Shown here in pieces: positions 23,525 to 32,822 of a DNA stretch of 64,000 nucleotides. The DNA lies in contig JAEUUY010000021.1 of the NCBI GenBank assembly GCA_016787225.1, positions 36,408-100,407 of the forward strand, read 5' to 3'. Source of the DNA: Chitinophagales bacterium (GTDB lineage: Bacteria; Bacteroidota; Bacteroidia; Chitinophagales; JADJOU01). The stretch's first letter is position 1. Each line of letters begins with the position of its first letter. A model generated the notes under the pieces. The model did not search any database, was not told where the DNA came from, and worked only from the letters and a program-made list of their open reading frames with translations. The translations under genes and the position numbers were made by a program.

Positions 23525-23920
23525 ATGGTATTTCGATTTGATTTAGCTACAGAAGAAGATGTGATATTAGTCAATTCTAGTATAGGAGGGAAGTTTGAAT
23601 TTAGACTGGCATTAGATACTGCGGCTACTCACACTACAATTGATAGTAGCGTACTTTACTTTTCTGGATACGAACTAAGGAATAGCAAGGGTGAAAAAGA
23701 CGTAGAAACTTCAAATGGTATTGTAATGGTTGAATTATATGAAATTGAAGACTTTACCTGTTTAGGAATATCTAAAGATAAGTTTGAAGTTCAGGTCTAT
23801 GATTTTTTAGCACATGGAATAGTATCAGATTATGACGGAGTCGTAGGATTAGATTTTTTGAGGGAACATAAATTGTGTATTGATATGCGTAAAGGTGAAA
23901 TAGAAGTAGATAAATTATAA
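23525..23920 (+). CDS. Retropepsin-like aspartic protease (clan AA)
   Basis: A 131-residue single-domain protein. LALDTAATHTTIDSSVL gives the catalytic DT(G/A)A motif with Asp31, and GIVSDYDGVVGLDFLREHKLCIDMRKGEI is the conserved C-terminal GLDFL region of retroviral-type proteases. One catalytic Asp per chain implies a homodimer. There is no signal peptide or membrane segment, so it is cytoplasmic. The motif has Ala instead of Gly at DTGA position 3, which occurs in bacterial members. Substrate unknown; the adjacent 81-residue protein may be substrate or regulator. Confidence 0.8.
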   Translation: MVFRFDLATEEDVILVNSSIGGKFEFRLALDTAATHTTIDSSVLYFSGYELRNSKGEKDVETSNGIVMVELYEIEDFTCLGISKDKFEVQVYDFLAHGIVSDYDGVVGLDFLREHKLCIDMRKGEIEVDKL

Positions 23921-23923
23921 GAA

Positions 23924-24340
23924 ATGAAAAAGTTTATCATTTTATTTTTTGTTGTTTTTTGTTTTCAGATTATGAAGGCAGATTTTGCAGATGGATTAGG
24001 TGAAGCAATAGAGACTTTAGTGTATTTAATTATTGGTTTTATTGGAATTGTTGTTTCTGTAGTTATTAACTTTTTTATTTATAAATCTAGAAAAAGACAA
24101 GTAATGTTAACAAATTTAATGCATTCATTATTTGCTATATTTCTTCCATTATTTCTGCTAATAATATTCCCTTATTTATACTTTGACTATTACTGTGATA
24201 GACTTTCGAAAGAAATAAATATTTATTTAATCATAATATTTTTAGCCAATTTTATTGCAATAGTATATACAGGTAGAAGATTAGTAATAAAACATAAAGA
24301 AAAAATTATTTATTATTTTAAAAGAATCGTATTCCCATGA
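23924..24340 (+). CDS. Small membrane protein, unknown function
   Basis: A 138-residue protein with an N-terminal signal-like helix and three further hydrophobic helices (about residues 31-51, 62-84 and 94-112), ending in a Lys-rich cytoplasmic tail. It follows the protease gene by 3 nt and its stop overlaps the next start by 4 nt (ATGA), so it is in the same transcription unit. Family not recognised. Confidence 0.65.
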   Translation: MKKFIILFFVVFCFQIMKADFADGLGEAIETLVYLIIGFIGIVVSVVINFFIYKSRKRQVMLTNLMHSLFAIFLPLFLLIIFPYLYFDYYCDRLSKEINIYLIIIFLANFIAIVYTGRRLVIKHKEKIIYYFKRIVFP

Positions 24341-25308
24341 AAGGTCCAATTTCTCAATTCATCCTCCACAACTATCGTCACTTTAACGCTGCTGCCCTTG
24401 TTGATGCTGCCAAAGGTTATGAGACACATCTTCTAGAAGGAGGTAAAATGCTTGTATCCTTAGCGGGTGCTATGAGCACTGCAGAACTTGGAATATCGCT
24501 AGCTGAGATGATTCGACAAGATAAGATAGCTATTATCTCTTGCACAGGTGCAAACCTCGAAGAAGATATGATGAATCTCGTAGCACATTCGCATTATGAG
24601 CGCGTACCGAATTATCGCGATTTGACTCCACAGCAAGAATGGGATTTACTAGAACGTGGACTGAATCGTGTGACAGATACTTGTATTCCAGAAGAAGAAG
24701 CCTTTCGAAGATTGCAAAAACATATCTATGAGTTATGGAAAAAGGCAGATACCAATGGGGAGCGTTATTTCCCGCATGAGTATATGTATCAGATGATAAA
24801 AAGTGGTGTACTCGAGCAATATTATGAGATAGACCCAAATAATTCATGGATGGTAGCCGCAGCAGAAAAGAATATTCCAATTATCGTTCCAGGTTGGGAA
24901 GATAGCACTATGGGAAATATTTTTGCATCGTATATTATCAAAAATGATATCAAAGCCTCAACTATGAAGTCAGGTATTGAGTATATGGTATGGCTAGCGG
25001 ACTGGTATCGAAAAAACAGTGAGGGCAAAGGTGTGGGCTTTTTCCAGATAGGTGGCGGTATAGCAGGTGATTTTCCTATATGTGTTGTCCCTATGATGTA
25101 TCAGGATTTAGAATGGCATGATGTTCCCTTTTGGTCTTATTTCTGTCAGATATCGGATAGCACTACATCTTACGGTTCATATTCTGGGGCTGTGCCTAAT
25201 GAGAAGATAACTTGGGGCAAATTGGATATTAATACCCCTAAATTTATTGTAGAATCAGATGCTACTATTGTAGCTCCACTTATATTTGCTTATATTCTAG
25301 GGCAGTAA
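24337..25308 (+). CDS. Deoxyhypusine-synthase-family protein
   Basis: A 323-residue protein with the deoxyhypusine synthase fold: LVSLAGAMSTAELGI (NAD-binding start), ISCTGANLEEDMMNL, NIPIIVPGWEDSTMGNIFA, FQIGGGIAGDFPICVVPM and TSYGSYSGAVPNEKITWGK with VESDATIVAPLI. In eukaryotic and archaeal enzymes the GGG is followed by V-x-Lys-His-His with the catalytic Lys; here it reads GGGIAGDF, so that Lys is absent. This fits the bacterial DHS-like group thought to act on polyamines rather than on eIF5A. The exact reaction is not known. ATGA overlap with the preceding gene. Confidence 0.85.
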   Translation: MKGPISQFILHNYRHFNAAALVDAAKGYETHLLEGGKMLVSLAGAMSTAELGISLAEMIRQDKIAIISCTGANLEEDMMNLVAHSHYERVPNYRDLTPQQEWDLLERGLNRVTDTCIPEEEAFRRLQKHIYELWKKADTNGERYFPHEYMYQMIKSGVLEQYYEIDPNNSWMVAAAEKNIPIIVPGWEDSTMGNIFASYIIKNDIKASTMKSGIEYMVWLADWYRKNSEGKGVGFFQIGGGIAGDFPICVVPMMYQDLEWHDVPFWSYFCQISDSTTSYGSYSGAVPNEKITWGKLDINTPKFIVESDATIVAPLIFAYILGQ

Positions 25309-25322
25309 ATTCATAAAATTCC

Positions 25323-26999
25323 GTGCAAAAACTTGAACATCCTTTACCCTATGTCAATCCGGATTATGAAAATTGGGGGATATACAAATTAGATAAAGAT
25401 AAAGATGCTTTTCTAATTGAGGTAGTAGATAGAGTTATAGAAAAATCACGGAAAAATTATCCTACTACTCGCGCTTTGTTTGATGAATTAGCATCGACCC
25501 TCTATCAAGAGCGTATTCGTGTGACTACTTCACGATGGAAATCAGACCCTGATGATGAGAAAGATTTTTGGAATAATGTCAAAGGACAGATTATTAAATT
25601 TCAAAAAGCACAAAGTTGGGAAGAGACTGATAGAGCAGTATTGGAGACGCTTTTGAAAAAGATACTCTTTCGCTATGCATATGAGATTGTGGCTAACTTT
25701 AAACCCAGAATTTTCGAGCTAGCTCAAAAATTTCTCCCTCGTATCTTATTTCTATTTCTCAATTCTAAACTAAATTCACCATTTAAATTTCTTTTTAGAA
25801 AGATAAATAGCTTCTATAAAAAATTTATAATCACTGGTGATTTTGAGTTGATAAGAAATCTCTCTAAACTAGGTACGATTGTAGTTGTTCCAACTCATTT
25901 TTCCAATACAGATTCACCACTTGTTGGTTGGGCTTTGAATTCAATTGGTTTAGAACCTGTGACTTATGGTGCGGGTATCAATCTAGTAGGTACACAGCCA
26001 CTATCGTTTATGTTGAATAATTTGGGAGCTTATAAATTGGATAGACGTAGAAAGAATGCCTTATATCTCGAATTATTAAAAGCCTATTCACAGATGGCAA
26101 TCGAACGCGATACGCCTAGTTTGTTTTTCCCTGGTGGCACACGTTCACGATCAGGTGCACTAGAGTCTAAATTGAAGCTAGGACTATTAAGTACCGCAGT
26201 AGAGGCACAACAAGAGAATTTTATCAATGGTCGAAAGAAGATATTTATCTTACCTCTTGTCATTAATTATCAATACAATATTGAGTGCTCATCGCTAGTA
26301 AATCAACATCTCGTAGAAATAGGAAAAGAGAAATATGTAGCCGACAGTTTTGAATACTCTACTACTTATAAAATTATTCGATTTTTAAAGCATTTATTTA
26401 ATGCGGATACCGAGATTGTAGTTTCATTTGGCAAGCCTCTAGATGTTATAGGCAATGAAGTGAACGCGCAAGGCGAGAGTGTCGCACCTAATGGTGTTCC
26501 TTTTGATATTAAAGGCTATTTTGAACTAGAGAATAACATAGTACGAGACGAACAGCGTAATTATGAATATACGAAAATTTTAGGCAGCAAAATAGTGAAA
26601 AGCTATTTTAAGTATAATACTGTAATGACAGCACCTTTGGTAGCATTTATCTATTTCACTTTGTTGAAAAAAAGGCACAAGCACTTGTCTCTCTTTGAGC
26701 TTATGCTGCTGCCTAGAGAGGATAGAATTATACGAAGAGAGCGGGTTTTAGAATCCTTAGTCATTTTAATAGCCAAGCTCCTTGAATTGAAATCAAATAA
26801 TAAACTAAATGTAAATGAAAAAATCATAGAAAATTCAGATAATCAAATATTAAATGATGGTATAGAGGCTATAAGTTTGTTTAATTCCAAAAAAGTGATT
26901 TATGCTGATTCTGATGGCAATTTAAATTCAGAAGATGTGCGTCTGGCATACTTTTATCATAATCGATTAACAGGATATAACCTTGAGCAATACATATAA
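25323..26999 (+). CDS. Glycerophospholipid acyltransferase (PlsB/PlsC-type)
   Basis: A 558-residue protein with an acyltransferase core near residues 185-300: VVVPTHFSNTDSPLVGWAL provides the HxxxxD catalytic motif (as HFSNTD), LDRRRKN the second block, and FFPGGTRSRSGAL the substrate-binding block, followed by FILPLVINYQY. The N- and C-terminal extensions make it longer than PlsC (about 250) and closer to PlsB-like enzymes. It would acylate glycerol-3-phosphate or lysophosphatidate. It starts with GTG at 25323. Its 3' end overlaps gpsA by 17 nt, which makes glycerol-3-phosphate, so the pair belongs to one phospholipid pathway. Confidence 0.85.
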   Translation: MQKLEHPLPYVNPDYENWGIYKLDKDKDAFLIEVVDRVIEKSRKNYPTTRALFDELASTLYQERIRVTTSRWKSDPDDEKDFWNNVKGQIIKFQKAQSWEETDRAVLETLLKKILFRYAYEIVANFKPRIFELAQKFLPRILFLFLNSKLNSPFKFLFRKINSFYKKFIITGDFELIRNLSKLGTIVVVPTHFSNTDSPLVGWALNSIGLEPVTYGAGINLVGTQPLSFMLNNLGAYKLDRRRKNALYLELLKAYSQMAIERDTPSLFFPGGTRSRSGALESKLKLGLLSTAVEAQQENFINGRKKIFILPLVINYQYNIECSSLVNQHLVEIGKEKYVADSFEYSTTYKIIRFLKHLFNADTEIVVSFGKPLDVIGNEVNAQGESVAPNGVPFDIKGYFELENNIVRDEQRNYEYTKILGSKIVKSYFKYNTVMTAPLVAFIYFTLLKKRHKHLSLFELMLLPREDRIIRRERVLESLVILIAKLLELKSNNKLNVNEKIIENSDNQILNDGIEAISLFNSKKVIYADSDGNLNSEDVRLAYFYHNRLTGYNLEQYI

Positions 27000-28029
27000 T
27001 ATTTCAAAACCAATAGGGATATTGGGTATAGGTAGTTTCGGTACGGTACTTGCAAATCTAATAGCTGAGCGGCATCACGTCATTATGTATGCGCGCAAAC
27101 AAGCTACTGTTGATAATATAAATATTCATAAAAAGCATAGAGAGATAGAGATTCTCTCTCATGTGCAGGCTACAACTGATTTAAATCTGTTAGCAAGTAA
27201 ATGCGATGTCATTTTTCCAGTTTTACCTTCTTATGCATTCCGAAATGTGATTAGAGAATTAGCAAGTCATTTAACCTCCAATCATATTTTGATACATGGT
27301 GCTAAAGGATTTGATGTCAAGGTTGATTTCACGAAAAGTCCTATAGCCATTCAACCCAATGAAATATGCACTATGAGTGAGGTGATTATTGAAGAGACAC
27401 CAGTGCATAGAGTAGGTTGTATATCAGGACCAAACTTAGCTAAAGAAATAGCGCAAAAGCAGCCCGCAGGAACTGTTCTAGCTTCAAAATTTAAAGAGGT
27501 AATCGGTATCGGGACTGAGATATTGCAATGTGACCGATTTCAAATTTACGGAAGCCATGATATCAAGGGGATAGAGCTAGCTGGCGTATTTAAAAATTAT
27601 ATAGCTATAGCAGCTGGAGCTTCTGCCGCTTTAGGTTATGGCGAAAATGTTAAAGCGCTTCTTATAACCAAAGGTATAGCTGAAATGATAGCTATAGGCA
27701 AGACTTTAGGTGTAGAACCTCGCTCCTTTCTGGGATTAGCGGGAATTGGAGATTTGGTAGCTACTTGTTCTAGCCCCTTAAGTAGAAACTATTCTGTAGG
27801 ATATCGTTTAGGAAAGGGTGAAACGATTGATCAAATTATAGCTACTATGACAGAGGCTGCCGAAGGTATTAATACGGTGAAGGTGATAAAATACCTATCT
27901 GATACAATGCATATTCAGGCACCTTTGGTGGGTATTATATATAAAGTTATGTACGAAGGTTATTCTTTGGAGCAAGGTATCAAAGCATTGATGCGCTTGC
28001 ACGTAGGACATGATGTCAATTTTTATTAG
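26983..28029 (+). CDS. gpsA: NAD(P)H-dependent glycerol-3-phosphate dehydrogenase
   Basis: About 348 residues. KPIGILGIGSFGTVLANLIAE holds the GxGxxG dinucleotide fold, ISGPNLAKEIAQKQPAGTVLAS, DIKGIELAGVFKNYIAIAAG with the catalytic Lys, GLAGIGDLVATCSSPLSRNY, and LSRNYSVGYRLGKGE. It reduces dihydroxyacetone phosphate to sn-glycerol-3-phosphate. No ATG precedes the Rossmann motif in frame; the start is a TTG at 26983, inside the end of the acyltransferase gene. Confidence 0.92.
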   Translation: MSNTYNISKPIGILGIGSFGTVLANLIAERHHVIMYARKQATVDNINIHKKHREIEILSHVQATTDLNLLASKCDVIFPVLPSYAFRNVIRELASHLTSNHILIHGAKGFDVKVDFTKSPIAIQPNEICTMSEVIIEETPVHRVGCISGPNLAKEIAQKQPAGTVLASKFKEVIGIGTEILQCDRFQIYGSHDIKGIELAGVFKNYIAIAAGASAALGYGENVKALLITKGIAEMIAIGKTLGVEPRSFLGLAGIGDLVATCSSPLSRNYSVGYRLGKGETIDQIIATMTEAAEGINTVKVIKYLSDTMHIQAPLVGIIYKVMYEGYSLEQGIKALMRLHVGHDVNFY

Positions 28030-28034
28030 AATAT

Positions 28035-29087
28035 ATGATTGAAGATATAGAGATTAATGATATAGAAAATGAAGGAGATGAACTCGTGCGTGAGGTTCTT
28101 CTTCAAGTGGACAAAGGGCAAGAGTCAATTCGAATCGATAAATATTTAGTGAATCATGTAGAGCGAATTTCAAGGTCTAAGTTTCAGGCGGCGGCTGATT
28201 CAGAAAGCATACTCGTCAATGGAAAGCCTGTAAAATCCAGCTATAAAGTTAATCCCAATGATAGCATTAAAGTTATCTTACCCATGCCATTTGGGCATGA
28301 GGGCATTAAGCCAGAGGATATTCCATTGAATATTTTGTATGAAGACAAGAGTTTATTAATCTTAAATAAACCCGCAGGTCTTGTAGTACATCCTGGAGTG
28401 GGTAATTATACTGGAACTCTAGTCAATGCCTTACTATTTCACGTCAAAGATTTAGGTAAAGGTTCTGATGCCTTAAAGCCAGGTATAGTTCATAGATTAG
28501 ATAAAGATACCAGTGGAATCATGGTCATAGCCAAAAGTGATTATGCTATGGCATATTTAGCCAAACAATTTTTTGAGAAAACGAATCACCGTAAATATGT
28601 GGCTCTTGTGTGGGGGGATATTGAAGCTAATGAGGGTACAATTGATAAAAATATAGGACGGGATAAATTTGAGCGAAAAAGAATGCGAACTTTTGAGGAT
28701 GATTTCGAAGGTAAACCATCGGTGACACACTATAAAGTTTTAGAGCGCTTTGGATATTGTACCTTGGTCGAATGTATATTGGAGACTGGTCGTACGCATC
28801 AGATACGAGTGCACATGGCCAGCTTGGGTCACCCTGTTTTTAATGATGATAGATATGGAGGAAATGTTATCGTAAAAGGGACTGTATTTAGCAAGTATAA
28901 ACAATTTGTAGAGAATTGTTTTAAAGTATGCCCAAGACAAGCCCTGCACGCTAAAGAACTTGGTATAGAACATCCTGAAACTAAGAAATGGATGTCGTTT
29001 GACTCTGAATTGCCAGAGGATATGGCAATGTTAGTAGAAAAATGGAGAGGATACTCTAAAGGAAGATTGCTAGAATTTACAGTTTAA
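28035..29087 (+). CDS. rluD: RluA-family 23S rRNA pseudouridine synthase
   Basis: A 350-residue protein with an N-terminal S4 RNA-binding domain (IRIDKYLVNHVERISRSKF...) and a pseudouridine synthase domain: LLILNKPAGLVVHPG, GIVHRLDKDTSGIMVIAK with the catalytic Asp, HYKVLERF, ETGRTHQIRVHMASLGHPV and RQALHAKELGIEHP. The RluD subgroup modifies helix 69 of 23S rRNA; assignment to RluD rather than other RluA members is by overall layout. Its stop codon lies in the loop of a 17-bp terminator hairpin. Confidence 0.88.
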   Translation: MIEDIEINDIENEGDELVREVLLQVDKGQESIRIDKYLVNHVERISRSKFQAAADSESILVNGKPVKSSYKVNPNDSIKVILPMPFGHEGIKPEDIPLNILYEDKSLLILNKPAGLVVHPGVGNYTGTLVNALLFHVKDLGKGSDALKPGIVHRLDKDTSGIMVIAKSDYAMAYLAKQFFEKTNHRKYVALVWGDIEANEGTIDKNIGRDKFERKRMRTFEDDFEGKPSVTHYKVLERFGYCTLVECILETGRTHQIRVHMASLGHPVFNDDRYGGNVIVKGTVFSKYKQFVENCFKVCPRQALHAKELGIEHPETKKWMSFDSELPEDMAMLVEKWRGYSKGRLLEFTV

Positions 29088-29115
29088 TTAATCTGTAAAT
29101 TCTAGCAATTTATAT
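29066..29115 (+). terminator. Long terminator overlapping the rluD stop
   Basis: ATTGCTAGAATTTACAG (29066-29082) pairs perfectly with CTGTAAATTCTAGCAAT (29093-29109) over 17 bp; the 10-nt loop includes the rluD stop codon. A TTTATATTTAA tract follows. The stem can also form on the other strand, where it would serve the convergent OmpA-like gene. Confidence 0.75.
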
Positions 29116-30447
29116 TTAATTGCCCACTGCTGAGGCAGAATCACAAAGACTATTTTTATCTAGTTTTTGATTATTGATTTTTATTTTCTCTGGAAATTTA
29201 TAAATCACTGTATTACCTTCCTTTAAATCTAGTTTTAGTTTAGATAAGTCGAGATTATTTATATCATAATTTATAGAATAAGCATCACCTTGTTTGCTTG
29301 AATAGTCTACATAGCTCAAACGAATTCGATAGGTAGAACTATTAGTAGAAACGGGCACTAAGAACCATTTTCCTTTCTGACGACAGCACATGGATATATT
29401 ACAATTGTCATAAACGACATAAGGCTTAACTAGGTCAGGCGATAATCCTTTTATTTTTACTTTCAAAAATTTAACGGTATCCTCTACATTATCAAAAATC
29501 CCAAGAACACTTGTATTGTTTATAATGGCGACTTCATAAACCTTTTTCTCGTGATTATAATTAAACTTATTGATAGTATCTGCTGTCCATCTTCGAGGAT
29601 TTGTATATAATTTTGCATTTGGAGAGTATTCTCCTGGAATGCTTACTATAAGAGGTTTTTGACTATTAATGGTCAATTCTTGATATTCTTGGGTTAGATT
29701 CACTGAAAAGGCTCCTATAAGTGATAAGTTTTTACATTCTCCACTAGAAGTGTTAAATCCCTTTTTAATGATATCATAATTCTGGGTATAATCTTTAAAA
29801 TCAAGATCGATAGGTTCGCTACTTCCTGTGACTAAACTATTCTTGTCAACTTCAAGCGTAATCCCGTTCGTCATTTTAACTACTTTATTTCCAGCCTTAG
29901 GTATTTTCCCAGTAGAAAAATCTGGACCTAATTCAATCGGGGGTGCAATATTCGCTGGCTGGATTGTTTCGTTTTTAACAGTAGTATTACCTTTTACATT
30001 ACTATTTGCATTTTCTTCCACTTCTTTAAAATCCACTACCTCATCAAATAGGCTGAGTACTACCTCTACGTCTGTTCTTCTATTTAAAGCTCTACCTTCT
30101 TTGTTTGAATTATCTCCAATGGGTTGCGAATAACCAAAAGAGGAATACGTAAATTTATCTCTTTTTAGTCCTTTATCTACTAAATAATTCAATACATTAA
30201 GTGCTCTTAAATTCGAAATTACTTTATTGATTCTAGCTGAACCTATATTACAAGTATGACCTTTAACCTCGCCTAAATAGGACTTGCTATTTTTTAAAAG
30301 TGTTACAATAGAATCTAGCTTCTTTTTGTGATATTGATTAAGAGTTGTTTTCCCAATACCAAAATAAATTGATTCTTTCAGCGTATGAACTTGACTATAT
30401 CCTTTATATCCAAATATAAGCAGTATTAAAATAAATAATTTTTTCAT
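29116..30447 (-). CDS. OmpA-like domain protein, N-terminal OmpA domain
   Basis: A 443-residue exported protein (MKKLFILILLIFGYKGYSQ signal peptide). The OmpA/MotB peptidoglycan-associating domain is at the N-terminus (about residues 20-133: SIYFGIGKTTLNQYHKKKLD, VKGHTCNIGS, GYSQPIGDNSNKEGRALNRRTDVEV) instead of the usual C-terminus. The rest (about 160-443) is beta-rich, with a segment KAGNKVVKMTNGITLEVDKNS and cysteines in DNCNISMCCRQ; I do not recognise the domain. The gene converges with rluD and has its own TAAATTTG box. Confidence 0.8.
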   Translation of the reverse strand: MKKLFILILLIFGYKGYSQVHTLKESIYFGIGKTTLNQYHKKKLDSIVTLLKNSKSYLGEVKGHTCNIGSARINKVISNLRALNVLNYLVDKGLKRDKFTYSSFGYSQPIGDNSNKEGRALNRRTDVEVVLSLFDEVVDFKEVEENANSNVKGNTTVKNETIQPANIAPPIELGPDFSTGKIPKAGNKVVKMTNGITLEVDKNSLVTGSSEPIDLDFKDYTQNYDIIKKGFNTSSGECKNLSLIGAFSVNLTQEYQELTINSQKPLIVSIPGEYSPNAKLYTNPRRWTADTINKFNYNHEKKVYEVAIINNTSVLGIFDNVEDTVKFLKVKIKGLSPDLVKPYVVYDNCNISMCCRQKGKWFLVPVSTNSSTYRIRLSYVDYSSKQGDAYSINYDINNLDLSKLKLDLKEGNTVIYKFPEKIKINNQKLDKNSLCDSASAVGN

Positions 30448-30469
30448 GTAATTGTTTATTATTAAAAAG

Positions 30470-30477
30470 CAAATTTA
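30470..30477 (-). promoter_or_regulatory. TAnnTTTG promoter box for the OmpA-like gene
   Basis: Minus strand TAAATTTGC, 22 nt before the ATG at 30447. Confidence 0.6.
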
Positions 30478-30501
30478 TAAATCAAATAATAGGTAATTGT
30501 G

Positions 30502-32262
30502 TCAATCTTTATACATGATATCAATAAGATTGGCATTTTTTTCTTCAATTACCTTTCTTTTTAGTTTCAAAGTAGGGGTCAATTCTCCGCCATCTATTGT
30601 CCACTCTGTATTGACAAGAGTGAATTTCTTAATCTGCTCTACATGATTAAAGTGTACATTATATCGGTCAATTACTCGATTCATTTTATCTTGAATATGT
30701 GAATTATTTGTCCAATTAGGACTATCAAAATCTATTTGATAACCTTTAAAACTAGCCCAACTATTCAAATTAGTAACCGATGGATATATTAGAGCGGAAA
30801 CAAATTTTCTATTGTTCCCTATCACTATAATTTGCTCGATATATTTGCTGGCTTTTAGTGTATTTTCAAGATGCTGAGGAGCTACATATTTACCGCCACT
30901 TGTTTTAAAAAGCTCTTTGACTCGATCGGTGATTTTAAGAAATTTATTGTCTTCCATTTTACCTACATCGCCTGTATATAACCAACCTTCTTTTATGACA
31001 GCTTCAGTAGCCTCTGGATTGTTATAATAGCCCATCATCACATTTTCGCCTTGAACCAATATTTCACCTTCTTCATCTGCCATCCCTTCTCGATGTTCTA
31101 ATTTTACTTTTACATTATCTAATATCATACCGACGCTTCCGGGTCTATTTTCGTCTACCCCAAATCGATTAAAAGAGATGACAGGTGCCGTCTCCGTCAT
31201 ACCATAGCCTTCTCGAACAGTGATGCCTACATTGTTGAAAAATATTCCAATTTTTGCTTGAAGTGCTGCAGCACCAGTTACTATTCCTATGATATTGCCT
31301 CCCAGAGCTTGTCTAAATTTGCTGTAAATAACCTTATTCAGGAAGCCATAAAACATATTTGAAGTTGCATTTTGTTTATGAGCTAAGACTATCCCCCAGT
31401 TAAATAATAATTTACTTATTCCTTTTAAATCTTGTCCTTTGGCCAAAATACCATCGTAAATTTTCTCCATTAATCGTGGTACACAGGTCATAAAATGTGG
31501 CTTGACCTCCGCTATATTTTCTTTCAATGTATCTATACTTTCGGCATAATAAACCTCCACGCCTTTGTAAAAATAAAAATAGGTCACTACACGCTCAAAT
31601 ATGTGACAAAGAGGCAGAAAACTCAACACTTTATGTTCTCGTTTTACTGGCAAATGCGGTGATACTTCTTCGACATTGAATATGATATTGCGGTGCGATA
31701 GCATGACACCCTTTGGATTGCCTGTAGTACCAGAGGTATAAATAATGGTAGCTAAATCTTGACTTGTAATTTTTTTTTTCATAGCCTCTACCTCTCCAAT
31801 TTTCGACCAATCAGCAGCAGCTAGAAATTCCGAAACATGTTTACACCCATCTAACTTGTCAAATGAGTAAATTCCTTTGAGACTAGGAACATTCACTTTA
31901 GACACTTTTTCAAAAATAACAGAATCAGAGATAAATAAATACTTCGCCTCCGAATTATTCAATATAAATTCATAGTCATGGAGTGAACTTGTAGGATAAA
32001 TAGGGACATTGACCGCTCCTAGTTGTAGAATACCATTGTCGCAAAAATTCCATTCGGGTCTATTTCCTGATATGATTGCGATTCTATCTCCCTTCTCTAC
32101 TCCGTGTGCTAGAAGTGCAAGTGAATATTCGTTCACCTTTTGCTGAAAATCTTTGGAGGAATAATGCTTCCATTGCCCATCATGTTTTATAGACAATGCC
32201 TTGTCTTGTGGATACTCATTCGCCTGAATATCTATATAGTCAAATAACCTTGTAGCTTTCAT
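30502..32262 (-). CDS. Long-chain fatty acid--CoA ligase (AMP-forming)
   Basis: A 586-residue ANL-superfamily enzyme. Residues about 173-190 TIIYTSGTTGNPKGVMLSH form the P-loop (A3), REGYGMTETAPVISF is A5, GWLYTGDVGKMEDN the A7 with the conserved Asp, and ITDRVKELFKTSGGKYVAPQ the A8/A10 region with the catalytic Lys in the last third. It activates fatty acids to acyl-CoA for lipid synthesis or degradation. The next gene on the same strand (DUF1761) lies 27 nt upstream. Confidence 0.93.
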   Translation of the reverse strand: MKATRLFDYIDIQANEYPQDKALSIKHDGQWKHYSSKDFQQKVNEYSLALLAHGVEKGDRIAIISGNRPEWNFCDNGILQLGAVNVPIYPTSSLHDYEFILNNSEAKYLFISDSVIFEKVSKVNVPSLKGIYSFDKLDGCKHVSEFLAAADWSKIGEVEAMKKKITSQDLATIIYTSGTTGNPKGVMLSHRNIIFNVEEVSPHLPVKREHKVLSFLPLCHIFERVVTYFYFYKGVEVYYAESIDTLKENIAEVKPHFMTCVPRLMEKIYDGILAKGQDLKGISKLLFNWGIVLAHKQNATSNMFYGFLNKVIYSKFRQALGGNIIGIVTGAAALQAKIGIFFNNVGITVREGYGMTETAPVISFNRFGVDENRPGSVGMILDNVKVKLEHREGMADEEGEILVQGENVMMGYYNNPEATEAVIKEGWLYTGDVGKMEDNKFLKITDRVKELFKTSGGKYVAPQHLENTLKASKYIEQIIVIGNNRKFVSALIYPSVTNLNSWASFKGYQIDFDSPNWTNNSHIQDKMNRVIDRYNVHFNHVEQIKKFTLVNTEWTIDGGELTPTLKLKRKVIEEKNANLIDIMYKD

Positions 32263-32289
32263 CTTAAATTTATTTATTAAGAGTTTGAA

Positions 32290-32784
32290 TTAATATAGTT
32301 CACAAATTATAGCTCCCATTATCATACTACATATTGCCCAAAAGGACCATATATAAACCAGCATTTTCCACGACCAATTACTGACTAGTTTTTGAAAATA
32401 TAATATCGGAAATATGATAAAAACTGAATTTAGAAAACCGTGAAAGGCCCCATGTCCGAAACTCCTAAAGTTTTTACCATACAACTCTAGGATATACACT
32501 AGATCTTTATAAGCGTTTCCTTCGCCTTTATCAAATCCGACTTCATTCATAAGCATACTCTGAAAGTGCAACTGGTGTATCACTTGATAGGAGATAGTAA
32601 TGCTATACATAAAACTCAAAATAAATAAGGCAATAATGTTGCCTATTGACCATTTAAAGGTGAGTTCGTTATGAGTATCTAACTTTAATAATCGATGTAT
32701 ATAACCAGTATGAAACCATACATAAGCCAATATGAGTGGAATGGTAGAGGTTAGAAGAAGAATGATGTAGTTGATTTTTATCAT
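32290..32784 (-). CDS. DUF1761-type membrane protein
   Basis: A 164-residue protein with four hydrophobic helices, including YIILLLTSTIPLILAYVWF with the early W-F-H pattern and FGHGAFHGFLNSVFIIFPIL. This layout matches the DUF1761 family, which has no known function. A TAGATTTG promoter box lies 20 nt before the ATG, and the gene probably forms a unit with the acyl-CoA ligase. Confidence 0.75.
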   Translation of the reverse strand: MIKINYIILLLTSTIPLILAYVWFHTGYIHRLLKLDTHNELTFKWSIGNIIALFILSFMYSITISYQVIHQLHFQSMLMNEVGFDKGEGNAYKDLVYILELYGKNFRSFGHGAFHGFLNSVFIIFPILYFQKLVSNWSWKMLVYIWSFWAICSMIMGAIICELY

Positions 32785-32804
32785 TTAATTAATTTAGTTA
32801 AAAA

Positions 32805-32812
32805 CAAATCTA
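32805..32812 (-). promoter_or_regulatory. TAnnTTTG promoter box for the DUF1761 gene
   Basis: Minus strand TAGATTTG, 20 nt before the ATG at 32784. It is 10 bp from the divergent subtilase promoter box. Confidence 0.55.
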
Positions 32813-32822
32813 AAAAAAAAAC

